From Motacilla alba alba (lineage: Eukaryota > Chordata > Aves > Passeriformes > Motacillidae), in NCBI RefSeq assembly GCF_015832195.1, contig NC_052027.1:19132688-19196687 (forward strand): a stretch of DNA of 64,000 nt, given 5' to 3'. The notes under the pieces were generated by a model. The model was not told the origin of the DNA. It made no database searches and saw nothing but the letters and a program-made list of their open reading frames with translations. Of the stretch, positions 1 to 14,905 are shown in pieces; position 1 is the first letter of the stretch; each line of letters opens with the position of its first letter. Made by a program: the position numbers and the translations under genes.

Positions 1-1161
<1,161 letters not shown>

Positions 1162-1368
1162 CACAGTGCGCTGCTTGTTGGGCAGGAAGACGCGGATGGT
1201 GTTGCTGGTTTTGGACGTATCCGAGATTTTGCCATCGTCGGACGCCCGGCGCTGGTAGCCAAACTGCTGCACGATGGTGGGGGAGATGCAGTTGGGGCCA
1301 TCAAAGACAGAATCCTTCAGCCCAAACCCATTGCTGATGGTCTTCCAAGCTCCCTGGATGTGCTCCAT
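1162..1368 (-). CDS. RAF1: RAF1 exon 2, first coding exon (residues 1-69)
   Basis: Exactly 207 bp from the ATG (1368-1366) to the donor GTG|GTGAGT encode residues 1-69 of RAF1. The start [16 protein letters not shown] is diagnostic of RAF1 and distinct from ARAF and BRAF. Further on come the RRAS motif with S43, a known PKA site, and [16 protein letters not shown], which opens the Ras-binding domain with the Ras contacts R59, Q66 and R67. This start was chosen because it is the conserved vertebrate initiator. The frame is open upstream only because it runs into intron 1. The start context is GCACCAATGG, with G at +4 but C at -3, so it is not optimal. Differences from human as I remember it (L17, S20, P25, N26, I48, S49, T51) lie in the variable stretch before the Ras-binding domain. 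The length and the phase-0 boundary match the known gene. Confidence 0.98.
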
Positions 1369-1379
1369 TGGTGCGGCCT
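1369..1379 (-). other. RAF1: RAF1 exon 2 5' UTR stub and intron 1 acceptor
   Basis: On the minus strand a strong pyrimidine tract (about 1403-1380) ends in CTTCCTCAG, followed by only 9 nt (GCCGCACCA) before the ATG. The predicted exon 2 is therefore 1162-1377, with the acceptor AG at 1379-1378. The rest of the 5' UTR must come from an upstream non-coding exon. The assignment rests on splice-site pattern only; a more distal acceptor is possible. Confidence 0.7.
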
Positions 1380-1706
1380 GAGGAAGATTGGGAGAGTCAG
1401 GGAAACGGCCACGTCCTTCCCTCCGGAGTGGTGCTGCCTCCTCCTCCCACAACAAACCTCAGCCTTTTCTGGAAGCTTCTGAAGCTGCCCGGCCTTGTGA
1501 GGTGATCAAGCTACACGTGCAGGGCACAGCTCACCCACAGCTGCACAATCATCCTGGCTCCTGAAAGCATTTCACTTTCCACACACAAACAGAGCAGGAA
1601 TAGATGTGTAACTCCTCCCACTGCACCTCAGGGACACAGGAGCACTTCACCAGCAGGGTAATCTACACAATCAGTGCCTGAGGGGCTTTCAGAAAGGTGG
1701 CCAGAC

Positions 1707-1932
1707 TATAGAATCAGAGAACAGCCTGGACTGGAAGGGACCCACAGGATCACCCAGCCCAACCCCGGGCCCTGCACAGACACCCCAACAATCCCACCCT
1801 GGACACCCCTGAGAGCTCCTGGAGCTCTGGCAGCCTCGGGGCTGTGCCCATTCCCTGGGCAGCCTGGGCAGTGCCAGCACCCTCTGGGGTAGAACCTTTC
1901 CCTGAGATCCAGCCTGAGCCTCCCTGGTCACA
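1707..1932 (-). mobile_element. CR1 LINE, 5'-truncated 3' end
   Basis: On the plus strand this begins with ATAGAATCAGAGAA, the reverse complement of the CR1 3' terminus with its ATTCTATG-type repeats. It continues through the conserved CR1 3' region (GACCCACAGGATCACCCAGC, then CCCTGAGAGCTCC and CCTTTCCCTGAGATCCAGCC). The family is the dominant avian non-LTR retrotransposon. This is a dead 5'-truncated copy of about 225 bp inside RAF1 intron 1, in the same orientation as the gene. Confidence 0.88.
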
Positions 1933-2202
1933 AGAATAAAGAGCTCTGTAGGAGGCCAGCACAGCAGTCCTGAAAACCAGATATGCCACACAAGCATTAG
2001 CCCAGACTGTTAAGAAAAGAGACACAAAGTAACTACAATAAAAAGAATTAATGAAGGAATCTATTTTTATCACTGATTTTGAGGCTTTGGTTATTTGGGT
2101 TTTTTTTATACTATTGCAATTTACATAGTGTGAAACAGCAAAAAAAAATTTCTCAACCCTCATGCCCACTATGCTCAGTTGCATTTCAGCATAAATACAT
2201 CT

Positions 2203-2580
2203 GGGACAACTGGGATTGTTCAGCCTGGGAAAGAGAAGGCTCCAGGGTGACCCAGCTGAAACCCTCCAGCACCTGAAGGGAGCCAACAAGAAAATGGAAA
2301 GGGATGATTTACAATTAACAGTATACAAGGAATGGCTTCAAACTGACAGGGAGTAGGTTCAGATGGGATATTGGGAAGAAATTCTTCCCTGTGAGGGTGA
2401 GCAGGCCCTGGCACAGGGTGCCCAGAGCAGCTGGGGCTGCCCCTGGATCCCTGGCAGTGTCCATGGCCAGGCTGGATGGGGCTTGGAGCAGCCTGGGACA
2501 GTGGAAGGTGTCCCTGCCATGGCAGGGGTGGCACTGGATGGGCTTTAAGGTCCCTTCCAACCCAAATCATTTCATGATTT
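2203..2580 (+). mobile_element. CR1 LINE, 5'-truncated 3' end
   Basis: This is a plus-strand CR1 3' segment: the GGGATTGTTCAGCCTGGGAA start region, AAGAAATTCTTCCCTGTGAG, then GGCCCTGGCACAGGGTGCCC, and the end at CCCAAATCATTTCATGATTT. It is about 380 bp, non-coding and 5'-truncated. It lies in RAF1 intron 1, antisense to the gene and 270 bp from the oppositely oriented CR1 copy. The two belong to different CR1 subfamilies judging by their 3' ends. Confidence 0.92.
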
Positions 2581-5500
2581 TACAAACATCTTCCAGTGCA
2601 AGGACACCAACAACCCCTTCCCCTGCACACTTCCAAACCAGCACACGTTTCTGCACATGCAGGGACAAAGATAAAGCTATCACTGCATTTTCTCCCCAGC
2701 TATCCCAACTGCAATGCAGCCTGAACTCCAAATTATACTCTTATAACATAAGATCTTATTCGAAATTAGGCAAAACCAAAGTCTGTACAGAAGTAAAACA
2801 ACCTGATTCAGAACATCCAACAGTGACTGAACACCTGTCAGCAGCTGCTCAAGTCTCATTTCATGTGTGGTCCTGCACCTCCTTTGCTGCAAATTATGTG
2901 AACCCTCCAATACATTTCCTCATGTCTGTGTCAGAGAAAAGCCATCAGTGTTTGTTTCAGCTGAAGAGTCAAAACAATGGAATTCTCAGACCAAAAGTTC
3001 TCCACTGACGTTAAGGGTCCATTCTGGGGTGCCCAGAAGGGTAAGCTGAATTTCAGAGTGTTTTCCTTCACAGCACAGCTCTGAAAAGGCACAGCAGATT
3101 TGCAAGTACCTTTGGTCCAGACCTCAAGCCAGGTCTGACCAGCAGCCAGAAAGGAAATGTAACAACAAAGTTCCAGAGAAAGGTTTGGTTTAGGTGAAGT
3201 CATTACCACCACATGCAAAGCCCAGAGCAGCAGAACCCTCAGCCTCAAAGGGAACTTTCAGCCAGTTCCTGAACATCTTCTTCACTGACGGGGTACACAC
3301 TGCCAACACAGCCTCGCCTTCCCTCCTGCCAATCCCTGCCACTCCTCAATCCATCAACCCTGCAGGTCCAGTTGTCCAAAAGTTCAAAATGTTTAAATGT
3401 CAGTAAGATTTAAACTCCATGCCCAATCATCTAACAGGACCGAGATACTTGGTAATTTTTTTTATTTTTAAATCCATGGCACATAAATGACACGAATTTT
3501 ATACTTGATGTAAAAAGGGAATAAGGAATAGGAAGACACTGAGACATTCTGAAAAATTACAGATAAAACTGAGGAATACAACCAAGTTCACTACACATAA
3601 GCACGTACAACATCTCAATTCCTAGGCACCACAAAGGTGAAAAACTACTTTGAGTTACAACACCCACATAATGCACATGGCAGCTGAAAGAGTAACTACT
3701 GAGATGGCAGCAATAAAAACTGAGATAAACTCCTATCTAAGAGGGGAAAGATGAAACCCAGAGAGCTTCTCTTAACTTATCCCCTATGGGAAACTCCTTT
3801 GTTTCACCCTTTCAGGTAACAGATGAGACTAAACAAAAAGAGGAGTTCAACTTGATTCTTCTGCTGAGCTGAGGAATAGCAGGACTGCCATCAAAATCTC
3901 CTTGTCCCTGCTGACAGAAGCTGACAACACCCCAACATTACAGCCTTTATATTTAATATTTTCATATGCTGCCAACATTTCCTGAAAAATTCCAGAGAAA
4001 GCAGGAAATGACAAAGAATTCAAACTCGCACTTTGACAAAAGATAAAAACACCCAAAAAGTGACTTCCCTGCTCTTGGGGTATTCTCTCTCCCCAACCCT
4101 GCACACTGAGGCACAGCCTACCAGGGAAGATCACAGCAATGTATTTTAAGGTTGTTGCACACAAAGGAAAACACAGACAGCAACTGCTATCAGCCTCTGT
4201 AGATCCAAATGTCAGTTCTATCTTTAATTAAGCATTTGCATCCTTCTCTCCCAGGATCTTTGCCTCAGGAAGCGCTGGACAGTGTCAGAACTGGCCATGT
4301 CTGGCACAGTCCTCCCTCCCAGCAGCACCCTGCTCTCTCTCTTGCCATCACTGGGGTTCTGCCACCTCTTCTGGCTGAGGATTCAGTCCCTGGCAGCCTG
4401 GGTTTGCCCACAGATGTTGAGTTCTTTCCCTAGGAAATGGATGTACCACACACATCACCCTCAGCTCTCCTCCTCCCCAACCTCAGGGCTCTGGGTGCTG
4501 CTCTGGGCACTCGGGGAGGAGCCACAGCACCGAAGGGAAAGGATGAGAACAGAGGTCAGACCTGGCCTGGAGCTGGCAAAAACCTGCCAAGTGGCCTGAG
4601 GGTGGAGGGGCAGGGGCGAAGAAAGGGAAGTATAACAGATCTTCACAGTCTCCTGGGGAGAGACAGGGAATCCCAACTGCAAAGCTGCTGAACCTGCTCT
4701 GGCCTCCACTGTACAAGGGCTGGCAGCTGGAAAGGTGCAGTTTGTTGAAGAAACCCAAACTGTCCTGCTGCTGACTCTTGCAGCTATTCAGAGCCAGCCG
4801 TCTGCAGATGCCAGAGGTTCCAGGGCCCCACAAACACCTCTTGACTCAGGCCATGAACAGTCTGGTTGAGAACATTCAAATTCTGGCAGAGCACCGGCAG
4901 CCATGGTCACTTCTCAAGCCTTATTCCAGATTACTCTCACGGAAGTCAGAAAAAGAGACAGTCAGAAAAGCTGCTGCTTAGGAGGTGATTTCTGAATGAT
5001 TTACACCTTTCTCCTGCCCAGCAGTGCAAAGAAAGCTGGCTTCAAATTTATATAAATCTATACTAAACCACCCCCTTGGAACTGCAGCAGCTCAGTGCAT
5101 GCACAGGTAGGAGAGAAGAGAATTCACATGGCAGCAAAGTGACCAGCTTGGGTCTTGACAGAAGTAACACTTACTGACAGCCTAACACTGCACATCCACA
5201 CACGTCTGGCTCACTCAGAACGGGCACAACAGCAGAACAAAGCGGGAGAACACCTCAGGCCACAGCTCTGAGTCCACCTGAACGGGTAATTCATGCACAG
5301 AGCACAGCACAGCCCACCCTGCAGGGCCCTGTAAGCTGGGCCCTGGCAGCAGTTTTATTCCCTTTGGGTATTGTGCTCCAAGCAGTAATCCATTGAAGGT
5401 ATTTTTACTACACTCATTCACCCCAGCTCCCCCAACATCCACACCAATTCACCCCACTGAAAAGATGTTTGAAAGCCTGTTCTAAAGAGAAACTTCATTT

Positions 5501-8500
5501 AAAATAGAGGAAAGATGTTATAATGATGCCTTCATAAATATATTCTTCTTAGGTTTGTCTCTTCCAGAACAAAAAATTGGTTTTCTCTCTTTAAATTGAT
5601 CACAAGCATATTTCTGAAATATAATCATTACCAGATACTGGATTTATGTTTATGCCATGCCCAAATAATCCACTGCCAGCTGGATGTTTTCATGTATATT
5701 TCTAAAAATTTTCTTTAAATCTTTTCTTCCTGCAGCTCATCACTTTCATGAAAATGACTTCAAACAGCCTTTCTCCAACTGACAAACTGCAACAGCAGCA
5801 TTCAAAGAATATTTTAGGATATTAAAGTACATCAGTCCCCTTGCAGATCCAGAACTGCTGGGAAGCTGATACTGATTGATTTCATATTAAATGTTCAGCC
5901 TAAGCAGAAAAATAATGTCATTTACTGCTGCAAGTCCCCCAGGAGTTCTGCACACTGTGACCAAGACTGCACTTTTCATTAGTGCTTTTTGCACACATTA
6001 CAGATTCTGCTAATGAATCACTGGAACAAGTATTAAACCAAAAGCAGGGAACAGCTCTGGAATGTGCACATCTGACAGGAACAAATTCCTGGAGATCAGT
6101 CACTCATATACAATCAATACACTCATGTCATTTATTCCAGCTCAAAAGGTATTGGAAGCTACGCTGACATTTCCCATCAGCAGGACAAACTGCTGGTCTG
6201 AACTGTTAAAAGTTTCAGTCTCCCTCCCTAAGAAATGCCAAAATTGGCACTGAGTTAGGCTGAAAGTTCACGTGTTACAAAGCTGAACTCTCACTCTAAA
6301 CTTCAGGTACTTTGTCCTTGCTTTTTTCTGGAACAAGCACCCAGAGTTTTTAAAAACACGTCAAAACAGTTCCCCCTGCCAGCACACAGGCACTGCCATT
6401 TTTATCCACACAAATTCTTGGAATTTCGTGTTTCATGGAATATACCTACAAACACAGAACAAAGCCCAGAATCCATTTCAAACTGAACACTTTTGTTGGT
6501 AAATAGAAGCTTGAAAAGCTGCTTAGAAGCAAAGTTTTCATCTCTGACACAAAAAGATCAATGATCCATTGAACTGTGGCCTTTTCTTCTCCCACAGAGT
6601 AATTAATTGATCTAATATTGCTTGGGTGACCAATCATCTGGGGGAAAACCAGAAATTCAAACCAGACAAATCTCTGTTGTGATCTATGGCAGCATTTTTT
6701 AAAAGCAGCTCTTCAGAGCAGTAGAGGATAAATACGGACCCATTCCGATATTAATAAATAAAGCTGTGATCTATGGAAATATGAATGCAGGGCATGAGTT
6801 GGGATCACTGCAACAATCCAGGCAGATGCCTCTTACATCTACAAGGTTGGTGCTTTTCCTTCATGTCTCCTTCATTTTAAGAGACCAAAGCCAAAAAACA
6901 AATTCCTCCCTTACACAACTGACAGAAATTAAAAATTAACAGAAGGAAACGTCAGTGTTCAGGGAAAAAAACCAAACAGAACAAAAACCAAGAGAAACAC
7001 ATACAATTTCTGCCTCTGCTGTTCTGATCTTGGAAATATCTCTTCTGCTCTTTTTCTTTACTTATCAGAAGTATTCTAGTTTTAGTCACTACGTCAGCCT
7101 TCAGGGAAAAATAACATTGGCTTTCCAACAAGCGGGCCCTACAGTAAGGAGGACATAAGCAACACAACTCTCAACCTGCTTTCAGACTTATTCATTTTAG
7201 ACTTACTCATTTATTATTCATTCAAGATTAGTAACTTTCCGTATTTAAAAGCTGCTGCCAGATAAAAACTCTGGCTAGTAAGCACAAACTAAGTCAGACT
7301 CCCTGGCTGCAGCAGGCTGTACTTTGGGCTCTGCTTAGCAGGAATTTGTCACCAAAACAATCTGCACCTTTGGCCACCCTGTGCCTGCTCTCTGTTGGTT
7401 GTAACAGCTCGGGGCGACTTTCCCAGCCAGACCCCAGGAAGATCTGTTTGGTTTGTCCTTTCCACACAGAGCATTCCCATGTCAGTCACCCTTTTTTTTT
7501 TGCACGTGATATTTCTGTGAAATTCAAATGTGGAGCTCTAAGTTTCCCTACAAAACCACAATTCCTACATTAGAGAAACAGGAGCACTGAACACCATCTA
7601 TCTAAAAGAGGGATACAGAATCCAAAGTTTTGCCTTTCCCAAAGCAAAAAACCAATCCCAGGTAAAAAGTAAAATGCAGCAGGTGTTTCTAACCAGTCAG
7701 TGTTTCTAAATTGGATTTAAGTACAGCTGCAGAGTTTATACAGATTCACAAACAAGTTTATGGGATTGCTATTGAAACAGTAGGAAAGGAAAAAGCCAGC
7801 AAGGAAAGTGCTCATATGTTTTGTACAAGTTGTGCCTACAAAGCACCAGAACTCTGTCATCGAATAAAATTTCCACTTTTCTTTCTAGTATAATATTTCA
7901 CAATTTTTAATTTAACATGCTCTTAACATGATAAAGACTATTAAAGCTGAAGTACTCCTTTTTTTATTCAGTAAACTCATTACTAGAAACAAAAAGCACT
8001 GAACACAGCTTTTTATAGCTGATTGTATCAGAATCACATTATATGACAGTCTTGTCACTCAGACTTCTTGTTTCTGTGCCATGCTGTTAAATTCCGTCAG
8101 GAGAAGCCTCCAAAGGGAGATTTACAGAGAGATCTCTTTAACATGGGCCTTGCACTGCTGACAGAAATGGGACTACACGTGTTTTGTCTTTCTTTACATG
8201 GTCAAAACACCCGGCAAGCCTTTTTTCTCCCCCAAACCTCTCAACCAAGCGCACATACCTTCCCAGCCATGTGCCTTCTGCACTTGCTCATGCCAATTGT
8301 TCCCAGTCTGAAAGCCCCAAACTGTGTTTGCAGTTGCCTGGAACTCATCCACTTTCCAGCAAGGATGAAAAGAGTTACTCAAATGTCAGCAATCCACCAA
8401 ATGCCCTTCCCACACGAGTTCTCAAGGATTAAACAAAAAAGTGACTGAGAACCTCAGCACAAAGAATGCCTGGCTCTGTCCTCCCTCGGCCGCATGTAGG

Positions 8501-11500
8501 AAATGCAGCAGCACTGGGAACACCCCAGATTGAGAGCCTGGGGAGAAGGAGCAGCCTGAGGATTATTAAAGAAGCTGCTGGGAGCCGTGCTCACATCTCA
8601 CTGTACAGAGAGCCTGCAAGGTGCTGTTAATCAGCACTGCAAAGCACCAGGCAATGCTGAATTATCTGTGCATCCAACAGGATGCAGTTTCCCAGCCTGC
8701 CCAGGTGCTCCCTGCTTTCACCCAGAGCAGCCTGCAGCCAATAAATGGAGGTGATGAAATGTGGGCTCTGTGCCAGGCCTGCGGTGCCACGTGGAGGTCA
8801 ATAATGTGATTCCAAGAGCTTGGAAACACCGTCCAGACGGGCAGAGGGCAGGGCACGGGGACACTCCATCTTCTGGAGGAGATGAACAAAGGGTTCTCCC
8901 TTGTATTTTATAACAAGATGCACCTGGGAATAGCTGGATCTATCCTTCCTGGACAGCTGAAACAACTTTATTTTCATGGCTTGCATGCACCTGTATTTGC
9001 CAAGAAACCTGAATAAAATGGCAAATAAAAACGGAATGTACTTAAAAATTTAACACTCTATACAATAAAAAATACTTTAGACTATATCAAACATCTACTG
9101 TCCTGAGAGCCTCCAAAAGAAATTATGCTCCATTTTAACATTATCTTATTGAATACACCCATGAAATTACAGTTCTGGTTTGGGTGGGTTTTTATTTACT
9201 TAACAAAGTGCCATAGCAGCCTTTTTGTTTCAGAGACAGAGTTTGAAGATAATGCCACAGACAGATTTACATTAGGACTGGATTATTCCCAACAGACCTG
9301 CAATTGTGTGGAAAGGCAAGCGCTGTTTGGAGAAGACAGGCAAATATCAAGAGCTGAAGTTCTAAACTGAGGAAGGGCTTTTCCCCTGCAAAGTAAATAT
9401 CCAGGGAGACTGACTCAAGTAAGAGCTTAAGTTAAATACACACTTCTGATAAAGCAAGTCCTGTAACAAACTGTAGTTCCAGATTGATTTTGTGGCATTG
9501 TTCAAAAAACAAAAAGTGAATTTTAGCAGCAGGGCAAGAATACAATCACAGAGGGGATGAGCTGAGTTTCCCTTCCTGAAGGGAAGGTCCAGGCATCTCC
9601 AAAGAAAGAAAGGGGCAGGAGAAGGAGGAAGGGAAAGATAACAAGAGAAAGTTATTCATACCTTTAGTTTTCCTTTCAGCAAATGAAGTCCTATGACAAA
9701 AGGATGAAGCACATCATCTGTGGAAGACAAAAAAAAGAAGATATTTACATTTTAATAGACAAACATATACATGCACTACATACCAAATAAATAACAAACA
9801 AATTACAGCAGTGATAAATTATCATCCTTCTACTTTCAGAGTTTTCAGGGTCTTCCAGCCTTTCATGATTTCATGCAGCATTTCAGTGTAAGAGACACAG
9901 AGTGCACAACAACCAAATGTTACCTGGCTCAAAAGCATTTCATTCTTACTCCAGAACATCAGAAAATATCTTTTACAGCTAAAAACTCACTGGAGTAAAA
10001 ATTAAATTGGAGTTGAATACTCCCTTCTCACAGGTCAGTTCCTCACTCAGACAAACACCTTGCTGACTCACAAATGTTGACAAATCTTGGAGACAAAACA
10101 AACAAACAGTAATAAGCAGCCAAGCCTCTGAAGGCTCTCTGTATCTTGCATAAAAGCACCAACTGTAAGAGGAAGAATTCCTAGGGAAGCTGAAGAAATC
10201 CTGATAGGATCATCCCCCACAAAGCTCTCTCTTCTCCAGACCAAGAAGTCTCAGCTTCCTCATGTCTTTCTAAAAAATGCAAGAAAAAAATCAAGAAGCG
10301 ATCTTATATTGCCAGCTCACTTCTGGTTAGAGGTATCCTCTCTTCTGGACAGAGCAGACGGGGAAAAAATTAAAATGAAGAAATAAAAAGAAGCTGCAAT
10401 GATTTTACCAAAACAGCAAACTCTCAAAGATTAACAAGAAACCAGATGAATACTTTGGGACCTCCACCTTGAGCCATTTTCAGTCATTTTAAAAGCAGAA
10501 TCTACTGCCAGTCTGAACTGTGGATTTACCCTGCTCACACCTAGCACACCTGTCTCCAACAAACATTAAGGAATAAGGCACTGTAAATACTGTAAATATG
10601 CCTTCCATCATGGAAAAAGATAAGCAGGGAGACTGGGGACAAGGAAGGAATTCAGGTTTTCTCATACCAGAGGAAAAGGTTAAGATCTTTAGTTATAACC
10701 AAATACAAGAGATGGCAATGAGTCACTAAAATGGATGATGTTACATGAAGGAGAGAAAACTGATGGGGAAATTTCATTCACAGAATGAAAAACCAAAGCA
10801 TTTTTACAGTAAAATCAGCAAGAAGAAAAAGAAATCTCAAGCATAAATCAAGAAGAGACAGCACAGCATAAAACAAGTGTGATGGGCTGAAGAAGCAGGT
10901 GCAGTATTTCTATTTGCCACCAAAGCAAAAGTTGTAAGGCAGGAAAAATCACTTATTTTTCATGACAGATAAAGAGACACATGACAAACAAATCATTAAG
11001 AACATCTGCTAGCAGAACTGGCAAACACGAGGGTTTAAGGAATGAGAGAGTTGCCAAAAAGCCCAGCTTTACTGCAGATGTGAGATTCAATTAAAGCTCA
11101 CGAGAATTGTTCAGTAAGACAATGGCAGAGCAGAGGGAGAAGACACTGCCTGTGTCCTGGAGGAAGCTTCCTGCCTGCAGGATTTCCACCTGAGGTGCTC
11201 TGAGGAGCAGCAAAAGGAGCAAGGCCAGCAGGGGCCTGTGAGGGGAATGCTGAACACACACAAATTCATCGCTCATCGCGCTTCAGTGTCAAACCATTGC
11301 ACTGGAAAGATTCTGCCCCAAACCTACTCCTAAACGCACAATGAACCAGCACAAAAGCTTGAGGTGTGGGTTTCAGCGTTGTCAACCACTTCTGAACTAT
11401 GACTGATGGTTTTAGAAAACACACCTTGTATTTGAGGTAATCACAAATGTCAGACATTTCAGCAGCCACACATCTGTGTGATACCTGTGCCACTGAACGC

Positions 11501-14454
11501 CCCTGTCCCACTGTCAGGGCATTCCTGCTGTTTGCTCCAGTTTCCACTACAAATATTTGGACAGATACAGCATTTTGTCACTGGAAGTGCTGTTAATTTA
11601 CTCCCAGAACAAATATTAATTTCCTATAGTGTGCAGGAATACAAAATAAATATTAGTCAATGTCAGCCTGGCCTTTTAGAAATTAAGACAAAAATCTCAC
11701 ACTCCACTGATCCCTGGGCTACACTGTTAATCCCCATCTTTAAAACTCACACTGCCTATTTAAAGTCTCCACATAAGAAATTTAAAAAAGACAAAATAAT
11801 CAACATACAAAGGAACCCAAAATTTAAAAAAAACTCTGCCAGACATAAAATATGCAAACAAAACTGAAAGAATCTCTTGTAGTCACAGCTACAGCATTAT
11901 TTGTGCTGACAAGAAAAAGAATATTTTTTCAGTGTAAGACAGTTTTTGTGTCAATCTGCCCAATTTTATTGAACATTTTCTTCAGCACATACAGCACTTT
12001 GTAACAGAAAATTATTCCAGGTACTGTCCTGTAATTCAACATCACAAGGGCAGATCTTACTGGAATAGGTAAAAATAGCAGCAGGGAGCATGCCAAAAGA
12101 CAGTCTTTCCACTACAGGGGCAGTGCTTACATTGCAACATCAGCTGGCTCTCTTTTTATAACCTCACCATTGCCAGAGAGCCAGTTACACAGGCAACTTA
12201 AAAGGCTGGAGAAATCCAAGAGTAAGCTCTGCCCCCTTTCTGAGCTGAAATCAATCCCCTGCACCACTGGGAGCCCAAGGCTGTGCTGCAGCACTGCTAC
12301 TGCCTGTGTCAGCTTTCTACCTGCTCCAAAGCACTCAGCACACACGGATGACGTCACTCAGAATTCAGTGTGTTTCTTGTCAAATGTCAGCATAAAATTA
12401 GAGCCTTGCACACTTTGTTGCTCCTTTTGGCTGCAGCACACTGGAAGCTCCTTAATTTACTCCATTCCCTGGCAGGCACAAGACCCATCCCCTCCAGAAC
12501 TCCTTTTCTGCCATTTCTGCAGGCCAAGCAGGCTGGAACAACCCCTCCCCAGCACTGAACTCTCCATGGGCTTTTGCCACGTTTCCACACAAAGATAACG
12601 ACCCCCCCAAGCTGAGCGTTCCAGCTGGGAGCCCAGGGATCAAACAAAGGCAGAAATGCTGTTTTACCAGGAGAGGCTCTGCTCCATAGCCAGCAGCTTG
12701 ACTTGCAGGTGACCAAAAGTGCTTAGCTTTCTAATGAGGCACCAGGGAGAGCTGCACCCTCCCACCTCAGCTCCACAAACAGGTTCCTGCCTGCTCCTCC
12801 TCCACACGGGCACTGACTGGACACAGCTCCCCCAGAGGTATGGGAGCCACACGGAGAGGGAGAAGAAAGCCTGAGAAAAGCAGGGGGTCACTGAGCTGGC
12901 ACAGGTGCTCTCACACTTTTCTGCCTCAACTCAAGAAAAACTGACTGATCGTCCACATCTTTACCTCTCCTTAAACCTGCAAGCCCTGGAATAATCAGAG
13001 ATGTTTGTTGTTTGCACACAGTGGCCCCAGCACTGTGTGCTTGTTTTAAAAACTAAGCATCAGCCTTGTGCAAATTCAAGAGCAAAGACAGTTTAGACAC
13101 TTCTGCCATACTTTTAATGAATTTTATAATGCAAGTTTCAGCAAAAACCCCAAACACATCACATTACAACAGAAATACACCACAACTGAAAAAATATTTT
13201 AATGGAGTTATGCAATAGATTGGACCTGAAGGAATTCAACTGCTATCAGAAATCATCAAAATAAGGAAAATATTAACCCAACGGTAGTCTTGGAATTAAC
13301 AATTAATTGCTAGGTAAGTTCTGAACTTCAGGAATTGAAAGAAAATGTCTCTTGCCTGGGAAGGTGGAGTCACACCCTGTGCCACAAAAATGAGTAACTT
13401 TCAGAAAAGCTTTGGAACAAAGTTTCTAAAGTGAAGTTTAAACAACCTCAAGTTCCCATGTACCAAAATACACCTTTCCAAGTGAAAGCTGCAGAGGTAA
13501 TTACAGGCACTCTTACCTCCACATTAAGTAGAATTAATATCCACTTTACTTTCTCTTTTACAAGAAACTGGTAATAGTGTACTTTCTGTGGTAATAATTT
13601 GGAAGCAATATAAATAGCATTTTTTGGGTAGCAATAAATTAGAAATTTAAAAAAAATTAAAGTATTATTAACCAGTATTTTTTTCTTCCCAGCAACGCTT
13701 CCAGTCTAATGGTCCTCCCTACAGCAGCTCTGCTTTGCGGGATTCTCTGTGTTCCTAAATTTCTGCAACAATTCCACGCAAACAAAAAGGAGCACACACA
13801 TCTTCACCTCCCCACCACACTCCTTCAGTTTCACCAAAAACTCTTATGTAAAATCTCACGTTCCTTATACACAAGAAAATCTGAATAAAGAAAAAAGAAT
13901 GATAATTTAGTCATCTCTGCCACAGGTGGCAAGTGAGTAAAGAGAGTAGTGCCTTTTGTGGTGTGCTAATAGACTGAAAAACTACTAAAAAATGCTGAAA
14001 GTATGACCAGACTTTGAGCAAACACTCTTAAATGGCTGAGAACAAGAAAGAGGAATACGAAAAAGCCAGCAGAAATTACTGGTAGAGCTGACAGGGACAT
14101 ACACTGGAAGCAGTCTAAAAGACATTACAGAAAAAGGAAAATTGGTCATATTTAAAATATTAAATGTTTCAATAAATTTAAATATTTAAAATAGTAAAAG
14201 GATAATGGTTAAAACATTTAAATAGAATATCTTAAATATTTTTCCCTACAAAAGCATTAGAAACATCTTTCTTCTAGTTCTGCACTATCGTGCACCTCCC
14301 TCTTGGTAATCTGTGAGCTCAGTGTTCCAAAAATCCCCGCTTTCAGAACTCCAGCTCGTTCTACGGGGAAACAAATTAATGTAACAGAAAACTATAATGG
14401 GGGCCCAGAGCCATTTCTTAGCGCCTGAACCTCTGAGGCAGCTTTAATGAATGC
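2581..14454 (-). other. RAF1: RAF1 intron 1, repeat-poor interior
   Basis: This is about 11.9 kb of A/T-leaning intronic sequence. I find no exon, RNA gene or well-supported transposon. A stretch at about 10,200-10,265 (minus sense) vaguely resembles old CR1 internal sequence but is too degraded to call. An AT-rich run with repeated ATTTAAAT-type palindromes lies at 14,145-14,245. The open frames in the stretch are short and unconserved in appearance. Confidence 0.7.
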
Positions 14455-14905
14455 AGTTAACCCCACGGCACACCCAGCCGCGAGTTAGGGAAGCAAGCTC
14501 CCTCCCTGCGCACTAAAAATACCCGCACGGCGGCCAGCGGAACGCCCCGGGCAACGCCGCCCCGGGCAACGCCGCGGCCCGGACACGAGCCCAGCCGCAG
14601 CCGAGGGAGAGCTGCAGCGCGGGGCACCGGGGCACGGGCACGGCACCGGCCAGAGCCCGCGGGAGCGGGACACAAGGTCCCAGCTGCACATCGGCAGACG
14701 GCAAACGCGGCACGGCCGCCGCGCTCAGCACCCCACGGGATTTGCGAGGCAGCTCCCCAGCCGTGTGCCTCGAGTGCACGGCTCCGGCTGCACGGTGCTG
14801 CTGCGCCCGGAGCAGCACAGGGCAAGGGCAGGGCTGGCAACCTGCGCACCGGCCCCGCCACGGCCACCCTGCCGGGCACACAGACCCAGCTCGGCCGCTA
14901 AAATA
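14455..14905. promoter_or_regulatory. CpG-rich island inside RAF1 intron 1
   Basis: A sharply bounded block of about 450 bp is very rich in G+C and CpG and is flanked by AT-rich intron. It contains an imperfect direct duplication of a CGCCCCGGGCAACGC unit (about 14,540-14,572), GC boxes and CGCGG clusters. At its left edge the minus strand reads GGTATTTTTAG, a weak TATA-like element that would direct transcription in the RAF1 sense. The block could be an alternative RAF1 promoter, an enhancer-type CpG island, or the promoter of an unannotated RNA. Its long open frames are the usual by-product of high GC content. Confidence 0.55.

Noticed and set aside
10200..10265. Old CR1 internal fragment on the minus strand
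   Set aside because: CTCTTCTCCAGACCAAGAAG and the following bases look weakly similar, but the agreement is too poor and too short to call by eye.
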